Positions 1-6,827 of a stretch of 18,990 nt of DNA are shown piece after piece (position 1 is the first letter of the stretch; the number at the start of each line of letters is the position of its first letter). The stretch is from Methylococcaceae bacterium. GTDB lineage: Bacteria; Pseudomonadota; Gammaproteobacteria; Methylococcales; Methylomonadaceae. The notes below the pieces were generated by a model. The model ran no database searches. It was not told the origin of the DNA and saw only the letters and a program-made list of their open reading frames with translations. Location: contig CANNLO010000060.1 in assembly GCA_947505055.1 (NCBI GenBank), positions 1 to 18,990 of the forward strand, in the 5' to 3' direction. The translations under genes were made by a program, and so were the position numbers.

Positions 1-1
1 T

Positions 2-496
2 GGCCCAGTCGGTGCAGGCATTAATCTGGAATATTATTTTTCCACCATTGACAACGAACGCTTCGGTTGCGGCACCAAAGTACCACATAATGTTATTGGC
101 TTGTTCGGGGTTATGGAAGGCACTTCCAGCGATTTACGTACGGGTCTGCCTAAGCAGATGGTTGAGATTCATGAACCGATGCGCTTGCAGATTCTGGTTG
201 AGGCCAAAACAGCGGTGGTGGAGCACATTTATGATCGTCAGGAAAGCATACGGGAATTAGTGGCGGGCGGTTGGGTGCATTTAAGCGTTAAAGACCCGGA
301 CAGCGGCGATATTTTCATCTTCGAGTGCGGCACCGGCTTTGTGCTGTGGCAAGCAGATGCTAAAGATCTGCCGATTCGCGATAATTCTCCGGAATGTTAC
401 CAGGGTCAAGTCCTGCCGGTAGCGCCTATCCTAATTAAACAACTAGATCTGAAGATGGGCATGAATAGCCCTCTCCAAAGGGAGAGGGTTGGGTGA
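2..496 (+). CDS. dabA: DabA / DUF2309 protein, C-terminal part (gene begins before the window)
   Basis: The frame is open from the window edge, so only about 164 C-terminal residues are visible. They carry the DUF2309 C-terminal signature: NLEYYFSTIDNERFGCGTK, then PHNVIGLFGVM, SDLRTGLPKQMVEIHEP and MRLQILVE. Family knowledge: DabA is the large soluble zinc protein with a beta-carbonic-anhydrase-like site that works with the NuoL-like membrane subunit DabB in energy-coupled uptake of dissolved inorganic carbon. The zinc-ligand region lies upstream of the window and cannot be checked. The last codons (NSPLQRERVG) and the TGA stop are encoded by the inverted repeat at 468-500, so the native C-terminus has probably been replaced. 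The antiporter-like subunits downstream fit a DAB-type complex. The family call is secure; the transport role in this organism is inferred. Confidence 0.85.
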   Translation, partial: GPVGAGINLEYYFSTIDNERFGCGTKVPHNVIGLFGVMEGTSSDLRTGLPKQMVEIHEPMRLQILVEAKTAVVEHIYDRQESIRELVAGGWVHLSVKDPDSGDIFIFECGTGFVLWQADAKDLPIRDNSPECYQGQVLPVAPILIKQLDLKMGMNSPLQRERVG

Positions 497-500
497 GGGG
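468..500 (+). repeat. Left 33-bp inverted repeat flanking the DUF559 gene
   Basis: This 33-bp stretch matches the reverse complement of 866-898 at 30 of 33 positions. It contains its own hairpin (CCCTCTCC, AAA, GGGAGAGGG). It does two jobs: its TGA (494-496) closes the dabA frame, and its GAGGGG end (495-500) is the likely Shine-Dalgarno for the DUF559 ATG at 504. No target-site duplication is obvious outside the two repeats. Confidence 0.85.
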
Positions 501-503
501 AAA

Positions 504-854
504 ATGAAATTAACCACCAAAGCAAGGGCATTAAGACGAAACCAAACCGATGTTGAGCGTTTATTATGGCAAAAACTAAGAAATAGACAGATATTAAGCT
601 TCAAATTTCGGCGACAGTTTCCTATTGCTCCTTTTATCGTTGATTTTTGTTGTCTTGAATTAAGGTTAATTATTGAACTGGACGGTTCACAATATTTTGA
701 ACAGGCAAGCTATGATGAAGAAAGAAGTTTGTATCTCGCACAACCTGGATTTAAAGTGATTCGTTTCTGGAACAATGAAATTATTGAAAATACTGAAGCC
801 GTTTTAGAGAAAATTTTTTTGGTTATTTTAGCGATTACAGGTAAGGAAATATGA
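504..854 (+). CDS. DUF559 domain protein (PD-(D/E)XK endonuclease fold)
   Basis: This is a 116-residue protein of the DUF559 family, related to Vsr-like very-short-patch-repair endonucleases. It shows the typical opening (ARALRRNQTDVERLLWQKLR), an FRRQFPIAPFIVDFCC segment with the first catalytic Asp, IELDGSQY with the E-x-D half of the PD-(D/E)XK site, and the family ending FKVIRFWNNEI. Members usually have His shortly after ELDG; here there is Gln-Tyr. The ATG at 504 is chosen over an in-frame TTG at 489 because GAGGGG lies just before it and most homologues begin near this point. The start is 8 nt after the dabA stop, so coupled translation is possible. The gene is clearly more AT-rich than its neighbours and is bounded by inverted repeats, which suggests insertion. 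Its role is unknown; a DNA nuclease or repair activity is inferred from the fold. Confidence 0.85.
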   Translation: MKLTTKARALRRNQTDVERLLWQKLRNRQILSFKFRRQFPIAPFIVDFCCLELRLIIELDGSQYFEQASYDEERSLYLAQPGFKVIRFWNNEIIENTEAVLEKIFLVILAITGKEI

Positions 855-865
855 TTATATTATTT

Positions 866-898
866 CCCCTCGCCCAGCCCTCTCCCTTTGAAGAGGGC
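866..898 (-). repeat. Right 33-bp inverted repeat flanking the DUF559 gene
   Basis: This is the inverted partner of the repeat at 468-500, differing at three positions. It starts 12 bp after the DUF559 stop. Its inner part folds as AGCCCTCT (876-883) against AGAGGGCT (892-899). Confidence 0.85.
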
Positions 899-907
899 TT
901 TTTCTTT
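876..907 (+). terminator. Rho-independent terminator-like hairpin formed by the right repeat
   Basis: A perfect 8-bp stem, AGCCCTCT with AGAGGGCT, and an 8-nt loop are followed by TTTTTCTTT. On the + strand this has the form of an intrinsic terminator. It would reduce transcription from dabA/DUF559 into the NuoL-like gene at 958, so the downstream genes may need their own promoter. Confidence 0.6.
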
Positions 908-957
908 GTGCTAAAGAAATCTGTGCTTAGCCTCGTAAATTGCAGGGAGTTTAATAA

Positions 958-2520
958 ATGGATGCCTTAGTCATTTTAATTCCGTTAATGCCGCTAGTCG
1001 CGGCTATGGTTATCGGCCTTGGGCATTTGTTTGGTGCGATCGACGGTGAAGCCGGTGAAAGCCTATCTGCCGATATTGCAAGCTGGGCTATCAGCATGTC
1101 TTGCCTGCTGGCCTTGGTTCTATTGGGCGCCGATTTCCTGGGTAAAAATGCCGGGTCCTATATGATTGGGCATTGGTTAAACAGCGACACCTTGGATATA
1201 CCGTTTAGCTTTATCACCAGCGGTTTTAATGTCCACTTGGCTGCGCTGTTTTCAGTGTTGCTAGCCATCATCATCCGCTTTTCAATCAATTACATGCACC
1301 GGGAAGCAGGTTATCATCGGTTCTTTTTTATTCTGAGTTTGTTTTCATCAGCCATGCTGTTGCTGGTGTTATCGGGTAACGTTGTGCTGACCTTTGTCGG
1401 CTGGGAAGTTGCGGGATTGTGTTCCTACTTTTTAATCGCCTACGCTTATGATCGACCTGTTGCTGTCCTCAATGCAACGCGGGTCTTTGTGACCAATCGC
1501 ATCGGTGATGCTGCTCTTATCTTAGGCGCGGGGTTTAGCTATGTCTGGGTTGGTAGCGTCAACTGGAATACGATCAACACTGCAGCTGCGCAATTGACTT
1601 CCGGTGAAGCAACCTCGCTGGCGCTGTGTTTTGCTGTCGCCGCCTTTGCCAAGTCGGCGCAATTGCCGTTTACGCCCTGGCTGGCGCGCGCCATGGAAGG
1701 GCCTACGCCGTCAAGTGCGGTGTTTTATGGCGCGGTTATGGTTCATGCCGGCGTCTTTCTAGTCATTTTTCTAAGGCCTATTTTTGACCAAGCGCCGCTG
1801 GCGATGGCATTGCTTACTCTGGTCGGCTTGATGACGGCTGTTTATAGTTTTGTGACTGGCCTGACCCAGACCGATGTTAAAAGCTCGCTGATTTTTGCGG
1901 CTTCCGGTCAATTGGGCTTGATATTTCTGGAATGCGGCTTGGGGTTTTGGCAGCTAGCCGCTTGGCATCTTGGCGCACATGCCGTGATACGTAGCTATCA
2001 ATTTTTGACTGCGCCATCGCTGATGCATCATGTCCATGGTAACCCGATGAAACCCGTTACCCGAATAATTTCCAACGTGCGTTGGCTTTATGTTGCCTCT
2101 TTACAGCGTTTCTGGCTGGACCCGGTTACCGACTGGGCGCTGGTCAAACCGGTGCGCGGTCTGGCGCACGATCTAAGTTATTTTGATGACCATGTCGTCG
2201 ATTGCATGATGGGGGCGCCCGCTCCTGCAATCCTAGCCATTTCGTCACTGGCGCAACTGGAAGAACAGCTGATAGGCGCAAAACTGGATAATGACTCCGA
2301 TCAATTCGCCCAAGGCAGTGGTCTGGCAGGAAAAATAACCCAATGGATGGCGGCAATTTTGCACTGGTTTGAAGAACGTTTTGTATTGCGCGGTATCGGC
2401 AAAGATGCAATCAATTACGGTCGCGATCTCGGCCATATCGCCAATAAATTTGAACAAGCAGTGCTCAGACCCCGCTATCTGGTGTTGTTTGTGTTGATAA
2501 CCTTGCTCGTTGCATTCTGA
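958..2520 (+). CDS. NuoL/DabB-like proton-translocating membrane subunit, shortened C-terminal half
   Basis: This is a 520-residue polytopic protein of the proton-conducting NuoL/Mrp/DabB superfamily. Visible signatures are FVGWEVAGLCSY with Glu150 (equivalent of the TM5 Glu), AFAKSAQLPF with Lys232 (TM7 Lys), MEGPTPSSAVFYGAVMVHAGV, TQTDVKSSL, and WHLGAHAVIRSYQFL. Complex I NuoL is about 610 residues. Here the usual helices after the WHLGAHA segment are largely missing, and the chain runs through a polar stretch to a final amphipathic region and one last hydrophobic helix. The ATG has GGGAG at a good distance. Next to dabA this is the best DabB candidate, coupling proton flow to DabA; that role is inferred. 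The next gene begins 7 nt after its stop. Confidence 0.85.
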   Translation: MDALVILIPLMPLVAAMVIGLGHLFGAIDGEAGESLSADIASWAISMSCLLALVLLGADFLGKNAGSYMIGHWLNSDTLDIPFSFITSGFNVHLAALFSVLLAIIIRFSINYMHREAGYHRFFFILSLFSSAMLLLVLSGNVVLTFVGWEVAGLCSYFLIAYAYDRPVAVLNATRVFVTNRIGDAALILGAGFSYVWVGSVNWNTINTAAAQLTSGEATSLALCFAVAAFAKSAQLPFTPWLARAMEGPTPSSAVFYGAVMVHAGVFLVIFLRPIFDQAPLAMALLTLVGLMTAVYSFVTGLTQTDVKSSLIFAASGQLGLIFLECGLGFWQLAAWHLGAHAVIRSYQFLTAPSLMHHVHGNPMKPVTRIISNVRWLYVASLQRFWLDPVTDWALVKPVRGLAHDLSYFDDHVVDCMMGAPAPAILAISSLAQLEEQLIGAKLDNDSDQFAQGSGLAGKITQWMAAILHWFEERFVLRGIGKDAINYGRDLGHIANKFEQAVLRPRYLVLFVLITLLVAF

Positions 2521-2527
2521 GGCCTTG

Positions 2528-4075
2528 ATGGATATTACTGTTACTACTTGGTCGGAATCGGCGGCCTTTCCGCTGCTCACTACACTGACACTGGTTCCGC
2601 TGGCGGCGATGGTCGCTATCTTGTTGTCCCGGTCGGCGAAGATCGCCCTGTATTTTGGCTTTGCCGGAGCGCTGTTGACCTTAGTGTTGAGTATTTATTT
2701 GTTGGCGGTTTTTGACGCAGGCCACCCCGGCATCCATCTGGTTGAACAGGCGCATTTTTTGGGGCTTAGTTACCGTGTCGGCGTTGATGGCACGAATATT
2801 TTATTTGTCCCACTGGCCGCTGTTTTAACGGTGCTGGCGCTGATTTATACGCTGATTACCCGGCATGTGACCGACCGGCTGTTTATCGCCTGCCTGTTGG
2901 GCTATGAAACCATCCTGATCGGCGCTTTTGTCGCGTTGAACGCGCTGCAATTCTGGTTCTGGTGTGTGCTGGAATTGATTCCGGTGGCCTTGTTGACGAT
3001 TCATGCAGGAACCGGACAAAACCGGCGTTGGGTCGTCGTACTGCTGTTGCAATATTGGGTCAGCGGCTTATTGATGACCTTGGCTGGCTTTTTGTTGCTG
3101 GCTTTTGGCTTAATCGATGCCGAACATGCACTGACCTTCGACTGGCAAACATTAAAAGAAAATAATGCCTATTTGCACGATGAGGTGTTGATTTTTGTGC
3201 TGCTGTTTTTCGGCTTTGCAATCCGTATGCCGCTATTTCCGTTTCACGGCTGGTTGCCTGTATTAGCCGAACAAGGTACGGTGGCCAGCGCGGTGATTTT
3301 TCTGGTCGGCTTGAAACTGGGGATTTATGCAGTCATACGCTTCATTTTGCCGATGGTGCCCGGGGTTGCCGAACAATGGGCAGGATTTGTGGTGACCTTG
3401 TGCGTCATCAGCATTTTTTATGGCGCGCTGCTGGCCCTGATGCAAATCAATATCCGCCGCTTGCTGGCTTTTGCGGTGATCAGTCAAACCGGTATGCTGG
3501 TCATAGGCATCTTCTGTTTTAATGAGAACGGACTTGAAGGCAGTCTGTTGCTGTCTGTCGCCTATGGCCTGGCGATGGCCGGTATGCTGTTCAGCGTCGG
3601 GCTGATCTATGAACGTACCCGCACTGCATATCTGCCGCGTCTGGGCGGATTGTTTGATACTAATGACACGCTGGCTTTGCTGTTTTTGATTTCCGCGTTG
3701 AGCACGATGGTGATGCCCGGTACACCGGGGTTTGATGCGGCGCATTTACTGGTTGAAGGGATTATTGATGAGGACGGCTGGCTGCTTGCAATCGCCATTT
3801 TGGTCGGCAATGTGATGTCGGCTGCATTCTTGTTATGGGCTTTCCAGCGGATATTTATGGCGACGCCTAGGCGGGCCGAGCAACCCTACAGCTGCTCCCA
3901 TCACCCGGTTTGGAAAGAGCGTTTTATTACCGTGGTGATTTGCCTATTGCTGATAGGCACCGGCTTTTACACGACGCCGTGGTTAAATTTTATCGATCAG
4001 GATGCTGCGGCAATTAAAGCACAATATCCGATGCATGGCGTCGAGACCGGCACTAAGGACGACGCACATGAGTAA
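2528..4075 (+). CDS. NuoM-like antiporter-type membrane subunit (first copy)
   Basis: This is a 515-residue multi-pass protein of the NuoM/NuoN/MrpD family. The ATG at 2528 has GAGG at 2519-2522 before it; an in-frame ATG at 2510 overlaps the previous gene and lacks this signal. VLELIPV carries Glu149, equivalent to the conserved TM5 Glu of NuoM. The TM7 motif reads FAIRMPLFPFHGWLP, so the usual proton-pathway Lys is Arg233. LVGLKLGIYAVIRF keeps a TM8 Lys. The TM12 position that is acidic in the sister protein is His406 here. It is translated in series with its neighbours, with an 8-nt overlap into the next gene. Likely role: a proton-channel-like half of a membrane complex with DabA. It is not part of a canonical complex I operon, since no nuoA-K neighbours are present. 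Confidence 0.83.
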   Translation: MDITVTTWSESAAFPLLTTLTLVPLAAMVAILLSRSAKIALYFGFAGALLTLVLSIYLLAVFDAGHPGIHLVEQAHFLGLSYRVGVDGTNILFVPLAAVLTVLALIYTLITRHVTDRLFIACLLGYETILIGAFVALNALQFWFWCVLELIPVALLTIHAGTGQNRRWVVVLLLQYWVSGLLMTLAGFLLLAFGLIDAEHALTFDWQTLKENNAYLHDEVLIFVLLFFGFAIRMPLFPFHGWLPVLAEQGTVASAVIFLVGLKLGIYAVIRFILPMVPGVAEQWAGFVVTLCVISIFYGALLALMQINIRRLLAFAVISQTGMLVIGIFCFNENGLEGSLLLSVAYGLAMAGMLFSVGLIYERTRTAYLPRLGGLFDTNDTLALLFLISALSTMVMPGTPGFDAAHLLVEGIIDEDGWLLAIAILVGNVMSAAFLLWAFQRIFMATPRRAEQPYSCSHHPVWKERFITVVICLLLIGTGFYTTPWLNFIDQDAAAIKAQYPMHGVETGTKDDAHE

Positions 4076-5612
4076 TGCCCATTTTCCTGTTTTAAGTCTG
4101 ATTATTTTTCTGCCTTTATTGGGTGCGATTGCGGTAGCTCTTAGCCGCAATATCCGTCTGGCCAAAAGCCTGACGCTGTTATTTGCGGCCTTGGAATTAA
4201 TCGCAACGCTGGTGGTCGTTCAGTTATTTAATGCCGAGGGCAATGGCTTTCAACTGGTCGAACAGCAGCAGTGGATACCCAGCCTGAATATTGCCTACCT
4301 GCTAGGCATAGATGGCATTTCGGTGCTGTTTTTGCCGATGTCGGCGTTGTTGACCTTGATGGCTATCATTGCAACTTGGAATTCGGTGCAGCAGCTGACC
4401 CGCTTTCATTTCGCTTTATTACTGGCATTGGAAGGCATCACGATAGGCGTGTTTGTGGCGTTGGACATGGTGCTGTTTTTGTTGTTCTGGGAACTGACCC
4501 TGCCACCGATTTTCTTTTTAATCGGCTTATGGGGCATAGGCTCGGCGCGGCGTAGCGCGGCGATAAAGTACACGATGTTCATGCTGTTTGGTGGCGTGCC
4601 TATCTTATTTGCTATCATTCTGCTGGCGGTCAACCACGCTAGCGTAACAGGCGGCAGTATTCCTCAGGATCTGGCTTTCAGTCTACCGGTGTTATTGGCA
4701 ACAACAGTACCTGACAGCCTGCAGGCGCTGGTGTTTTTATTATTGCTGCTGGGTTTTGCGGTTAAAGCGCCGCTGGTGCCGTTCCATACCTGGCTACCCA
4801 CCGTCGCCATGGAAGGTCCGACGCAGTTAACTGCGCTTTTGACCGGCTTGAAACTGGGCGCTTTCGGCATCATTCGTTTTGCAATGCCGCTGGCGCCTTC
4901 CGCTGCGGTTCAGTATAGCTGGGTACTGGGCATACTCGGTGCTATCACGCTGGTGTACAGCGCACTGATCGCCTTGCAGCAAACCAATTTGCGTCGGCTG
5001 CTGGCTTATGCCAGCGTTAGTCATGTGGGACTGGCGATCGTCGGTATCGCGTCCCTGAATATGCAGGGGATACAAGGGGCTATTTTTCAACTGCTGAATT
5101 TTACGATGATTTCCGGCTCCCTGATGCTGGTGGCCGGTTTTATCCAGCATAGACTTGGCAGTACCGAAGTGATCCATCTGGGCGGCCTGGCTAAAGTGAT
5201 GCCGCGTCTCGGCTGTTTTTACTTTTTATTTATGCTGGCCAGCATAGGGCTGCCAGGAACCAGCGGCTTTCCAGCTGAACTCTTGCTGCTAGTCAGCACC
5301 TTGTTGGCGCATCCCAGCATCAGTATTGCCGTCTTGATTGGCGCTATCCTGGGCGCCGCTTATATGCTGTCTTTTACCCGACGCGCTTTTTTTGGCCCTA
5401 TCACCCAGGCCAGTGTCCAACAGATACAGGATTTGCGTCCCAGAGAACTGACGCTTTTGTGTGTGTCGGCATTGATCATCCTGGGCGTTGGGTTTTTTCC
5501 AAATAGCGTGCTAAGAACCAATCAAGTAGCAGCAGAGGCCTGGTTGAATCGGCTAATGGATCAGTCAGTATTGGAAAACAAAAAACTTGCTGAGCCACTT
5601 CAGCAACAATAG
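4068..5612 (+). CDS. NuoM-like antiporter-type membrane subunit (second copy)
   Basis: This 514-residue polytopic protein is closer to canonical NuoM than the preceding gene. The charged residues of the antiporter fold are present: Glu142 in FWELTLPPIFFLIG, Lys233 in FAVKAPLVPFHTWLP, Lys262 in TGLKLGAFGIIRF and Glu404 in LPGTSGFPAELLLL. The ATG at 4068 overlaps the previous stop by 8 nt (ATGAGTAA), with AAGGA 8 nt upstream; the frame is open further upstream but has no comparable signal. The overlap implies translational coupling and fixed stoichiometry. It probably forms, with the two genes before it, the membrane part of a DabA-linked proton-driven complex. Classical DAB systems are described with one such subunit, so having three here is notable. 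Confidence 0.85.
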   Translation: MSNAHFPVLSLIIFLPLLGAIAVALSRNIRLAKSLTLLFAALELIATLVVVQLFNAEGNGFQLVEQQQWIPSLNIAYLLGIDGISVLFLPMSALLTLMAIIATWNSVQQLTRFHFALLLALEGITIGVFVALDMVLFLLFWELTLPPIFFLIGLWGIGSARRSAAIKYTMFMLFGGVPILFAIILLAVNHASVTGGSIPQDLAFSLPVLLATTVPDSLQALVFLLLLLGFAVKAPLVPFHTWLPTVAMEGPTQLTALLTGLKLGAFGIIRFAMPLAPSAAVQYSWVLGILGAITLVYSALIALQQTNLRRLLAYASVSHVGLAIVGIASLNMQGIQGAIFQLLNFTMISGSLMLVAGFIQHRLGSTEVIHLGGLAKVMPRLGCFYFLFMLASIGLPGTSGFPAELLLLVSTLLAHPSISIAVLIGAILGAAYMLSFTRRAFFGPITQASVQQIQDLRPRELTLLCVSALIILGVGFFPNSVLRTNQVAAEAWLNRLMDQSVLENKKLAEPLQQQ

Positions 5613-5695
5613 CTAAAAAATTTTCTAAATGACGGCAAAAAAACATGCAGTACCTTTGTCTTATAGCTCATCCAATCACCTTAGCAGGAATAAAA

Positions 5696-6196
5696 ATGAA
5701 GCCCCCGCTCAACGACCAATATTTAAAATCAGACCTAATTTTTTCTTGGGTCATAGTCGGTGTAATGTTCACCATGTTGGCCGCTATGATTGTTGTTTGC
5801 CAGGTTTCAGGGCAAACATTACAGCAGCCATTGCCCGAAGATCAGAGGGTATTGTTCAGAAGCGTGTTTTATATCATTGCAATCGTGACCTTTCCACTGA
5901 CTAATTTGATTCGACACATTCAGCTACGCTTGAACCAAACCATGCCGCTTTCAGACTTTGCCTTTAAAAACATAGCGATGGAAGCAAAGCGACGTTATCT
6001 AATAACCAACATTATATCCATGTCACTCATCGAAGTAGTTGGTGTTTTTGGATTGATCATGTATTTGTGGGGGGATGGTTATAATACTTTATATATTTTT
6101 ATCGGACTCTCAGTGCTGGGGTTATTTTTATATCGGCCAAAAATTGACGAGTATCTTGAAATTATTGAAGCACTTGCTACTCAAAAAAACGAATAA
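5696..6196 (+). CDS. Uncharacterised four-helix membrane protein ending the antiporter cluster
   Basis: A 166-residue protein of unknown family. The ATG at 5696 has AGGAA at a 6-nt distance; an earlier in-frame ATG at 5645 lacks a ribosome-binding site. Four hydrophobic segments are visible at about residues 13-36, 52-73, 101-125 and 130-146, in two pairs separated by a charged loop (KNIAMEAKRR). The third helix (NIISMSLIEVVGVFGLIMYL) has a Glu inside a Gly-containing membrane helix, loosely like c-type rotary ATPase subunits; this resemblance is weak. The gene is on the same strand, 83 nt after the NuoM-like gene, so it could be an accessory subunit or be merely adjacent. It is more AT-rich than the antiporter genes. 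Confidence 0.65.
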   Translation: MKPPLNDQYLKSDLIFSWVIVGVMFTMLAAMIVVCQVSGQTLQQPLPEDQRVLFRSVFYIIAIVTFPLTNLIRHIQLRLNQTMPLSDFAFKNIAMEAKRRYLITNIISMSLIEVVGVFGLIMYLWGDGYNTLYIFIGLSVLGLFLYRPKIDEYLEIIEALATQKNE

Positions 6197-6224
6197 TTTA
6201 TGTGCTGATCTTGGATTGGGAGTT

Positions 6225-6252
6225 GACTTCAATTTATGCATAAATTGAAGTC
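6225..6252. repeat. Perfect 28-bp palindrome in a convergent intergenic gap
   Basis: The left half GACTTCAATTTATG is exactly mirrored by CATAAATTGAAGTC. As RNA it would form a 12-bp stem with a TGCA loop, on either strand. It lies between the stops of the four-helix protein gene (6196, +) and the OsmC gene (6270, -). There is no GC-rich stem or clear T-run, so it is not a classic intrinsic terminator, although a weak bidirectional terminator or RNA 3'-end stabiliser is possible. A dyadic protein-binding site is the alternative. Confidence 0.8.
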
Positions 6253-6269
6253 TGGAAGCTATTTATTGC

Positions 6270-6686
6270 TCAAAGTGAAATAACTTCAAAATCATGAGTG
6301 ATTTCAACAGCCTTGCTTAACATGATTGAGGCAGAACAATATTTTTCAGCAGATAATTTTACAGCTCGTTCGACAGCCGCCGGCTTTAAAGCGTGGCCGC
6401 TAACAATAAAATGTAGATGAATCTTGCTAAAGACACTAGGAATGGCGTCGACACGCTCAGCTGTTACCTCTGCTACACACTTTACAATTTCATTTCTACC
6501 TTTTTGTAAAATCTGTACCACATCAAACGAAGAGCATCCACCAACACCCAGTAAGAGCATCTCCATTGGTCGCATCCCTATATTACGACCACCATGGTCA
6601 GGAGGACCATCCATAATGATAGCGTGCCCACTACCAGTCTCGCCAACAAACATAACACCGTCAACCCATTTCACTGTTACTTGCAT
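6270..6686 (-). CDS. yhfA: OsmC/Ohr-family protein, YhfA type
   Basis: This 138-residue protein matches the OsmC fold as seen in E. coli YhfA: MQVTVKWVDG at the start, RPMEMLLLGVGGCSSFDVVQ with Cys51, LHFIVSGHALK in the middle, and LSAEKYCSASIMLSKAVEI with Cys117. The two cysteines match the redox pair that reduces peroxides in OsmC/Ohr relatives; YhfA itself has no firmly established substrate. A GTGGA lies 8 nt before the ATG. It is divergent from the crp-like gene across 141 nt, the same arrangement as yhfA-crp in enterobacteria, which strengthens the orthology. Likely cytoplasmic. A role in thiol or peroxide defence is inferred from the family only. Confidence 0.85.
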   Translation of the reverse strand: MQVTVKWVDGVMFVGETGSGHAIIMDGPPDHGGRNIGMRPMEMLLLGVGGCSSFDVVQILQKGRNEIVKCVAEVTAERVDAIPSVFSKIHLHFIVSGHALKPAAVERAVKLSAEKYCSASIMLSKAVEITHDFEVISL

Positions 6687-6791
6687 CTATTTTTTCCACT
6701 TAAAAATGAATAATAGATTATCATGAAAACATTTATTACCAGAGAGACAATGTTGATTTTTTTGCAAAAATCCTGCATTGTTAGGAGTAAT

Positions 6792-6797
6792 TATAAT
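6792..6797 (+). promoter_or_regulatory. Possible -10 element for the crp-like gene
   Basis: A perfect TATAAT lies 31 bp before the ATG of the Crp-family gene, in the AT-rich divergent gap with the OsmC gene. No good -35 hexamer stands at the usual 16-18 bp distance (TTGCAA at 6762 is too far), so this is a weak call. Such AT-rich DNA can give TATAAT by chance. Confidence 0.35.
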
Positions 6798-6827
6798 AAT
6801 GCTTATGATAGATGAAGGATTGATATC

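Noticed and set aside
489..503. TTG start for the DUF559 gene, five codons earlier
   Set aside because: It lies inside the repeat arm, and the ATG at 504 has GAGGGG directly before it and matches the usual start of the family.
3263..3745. 160-codon minus-strand frame inside the first NuoM-like gene
   Set aside because: It is rich in Gln, His and Arg, as expected for the antisense of a hydrophobic membrane protein, and has no family features.
958..5612. Part of a canonical complex I (nuo) operon
   Set aside because: No nuoA-K genes are near, a DUF2309 protein precedes the cluster, and two NuoM-like genes follow a shortened NuoL-like gene, which is not the nuo order.
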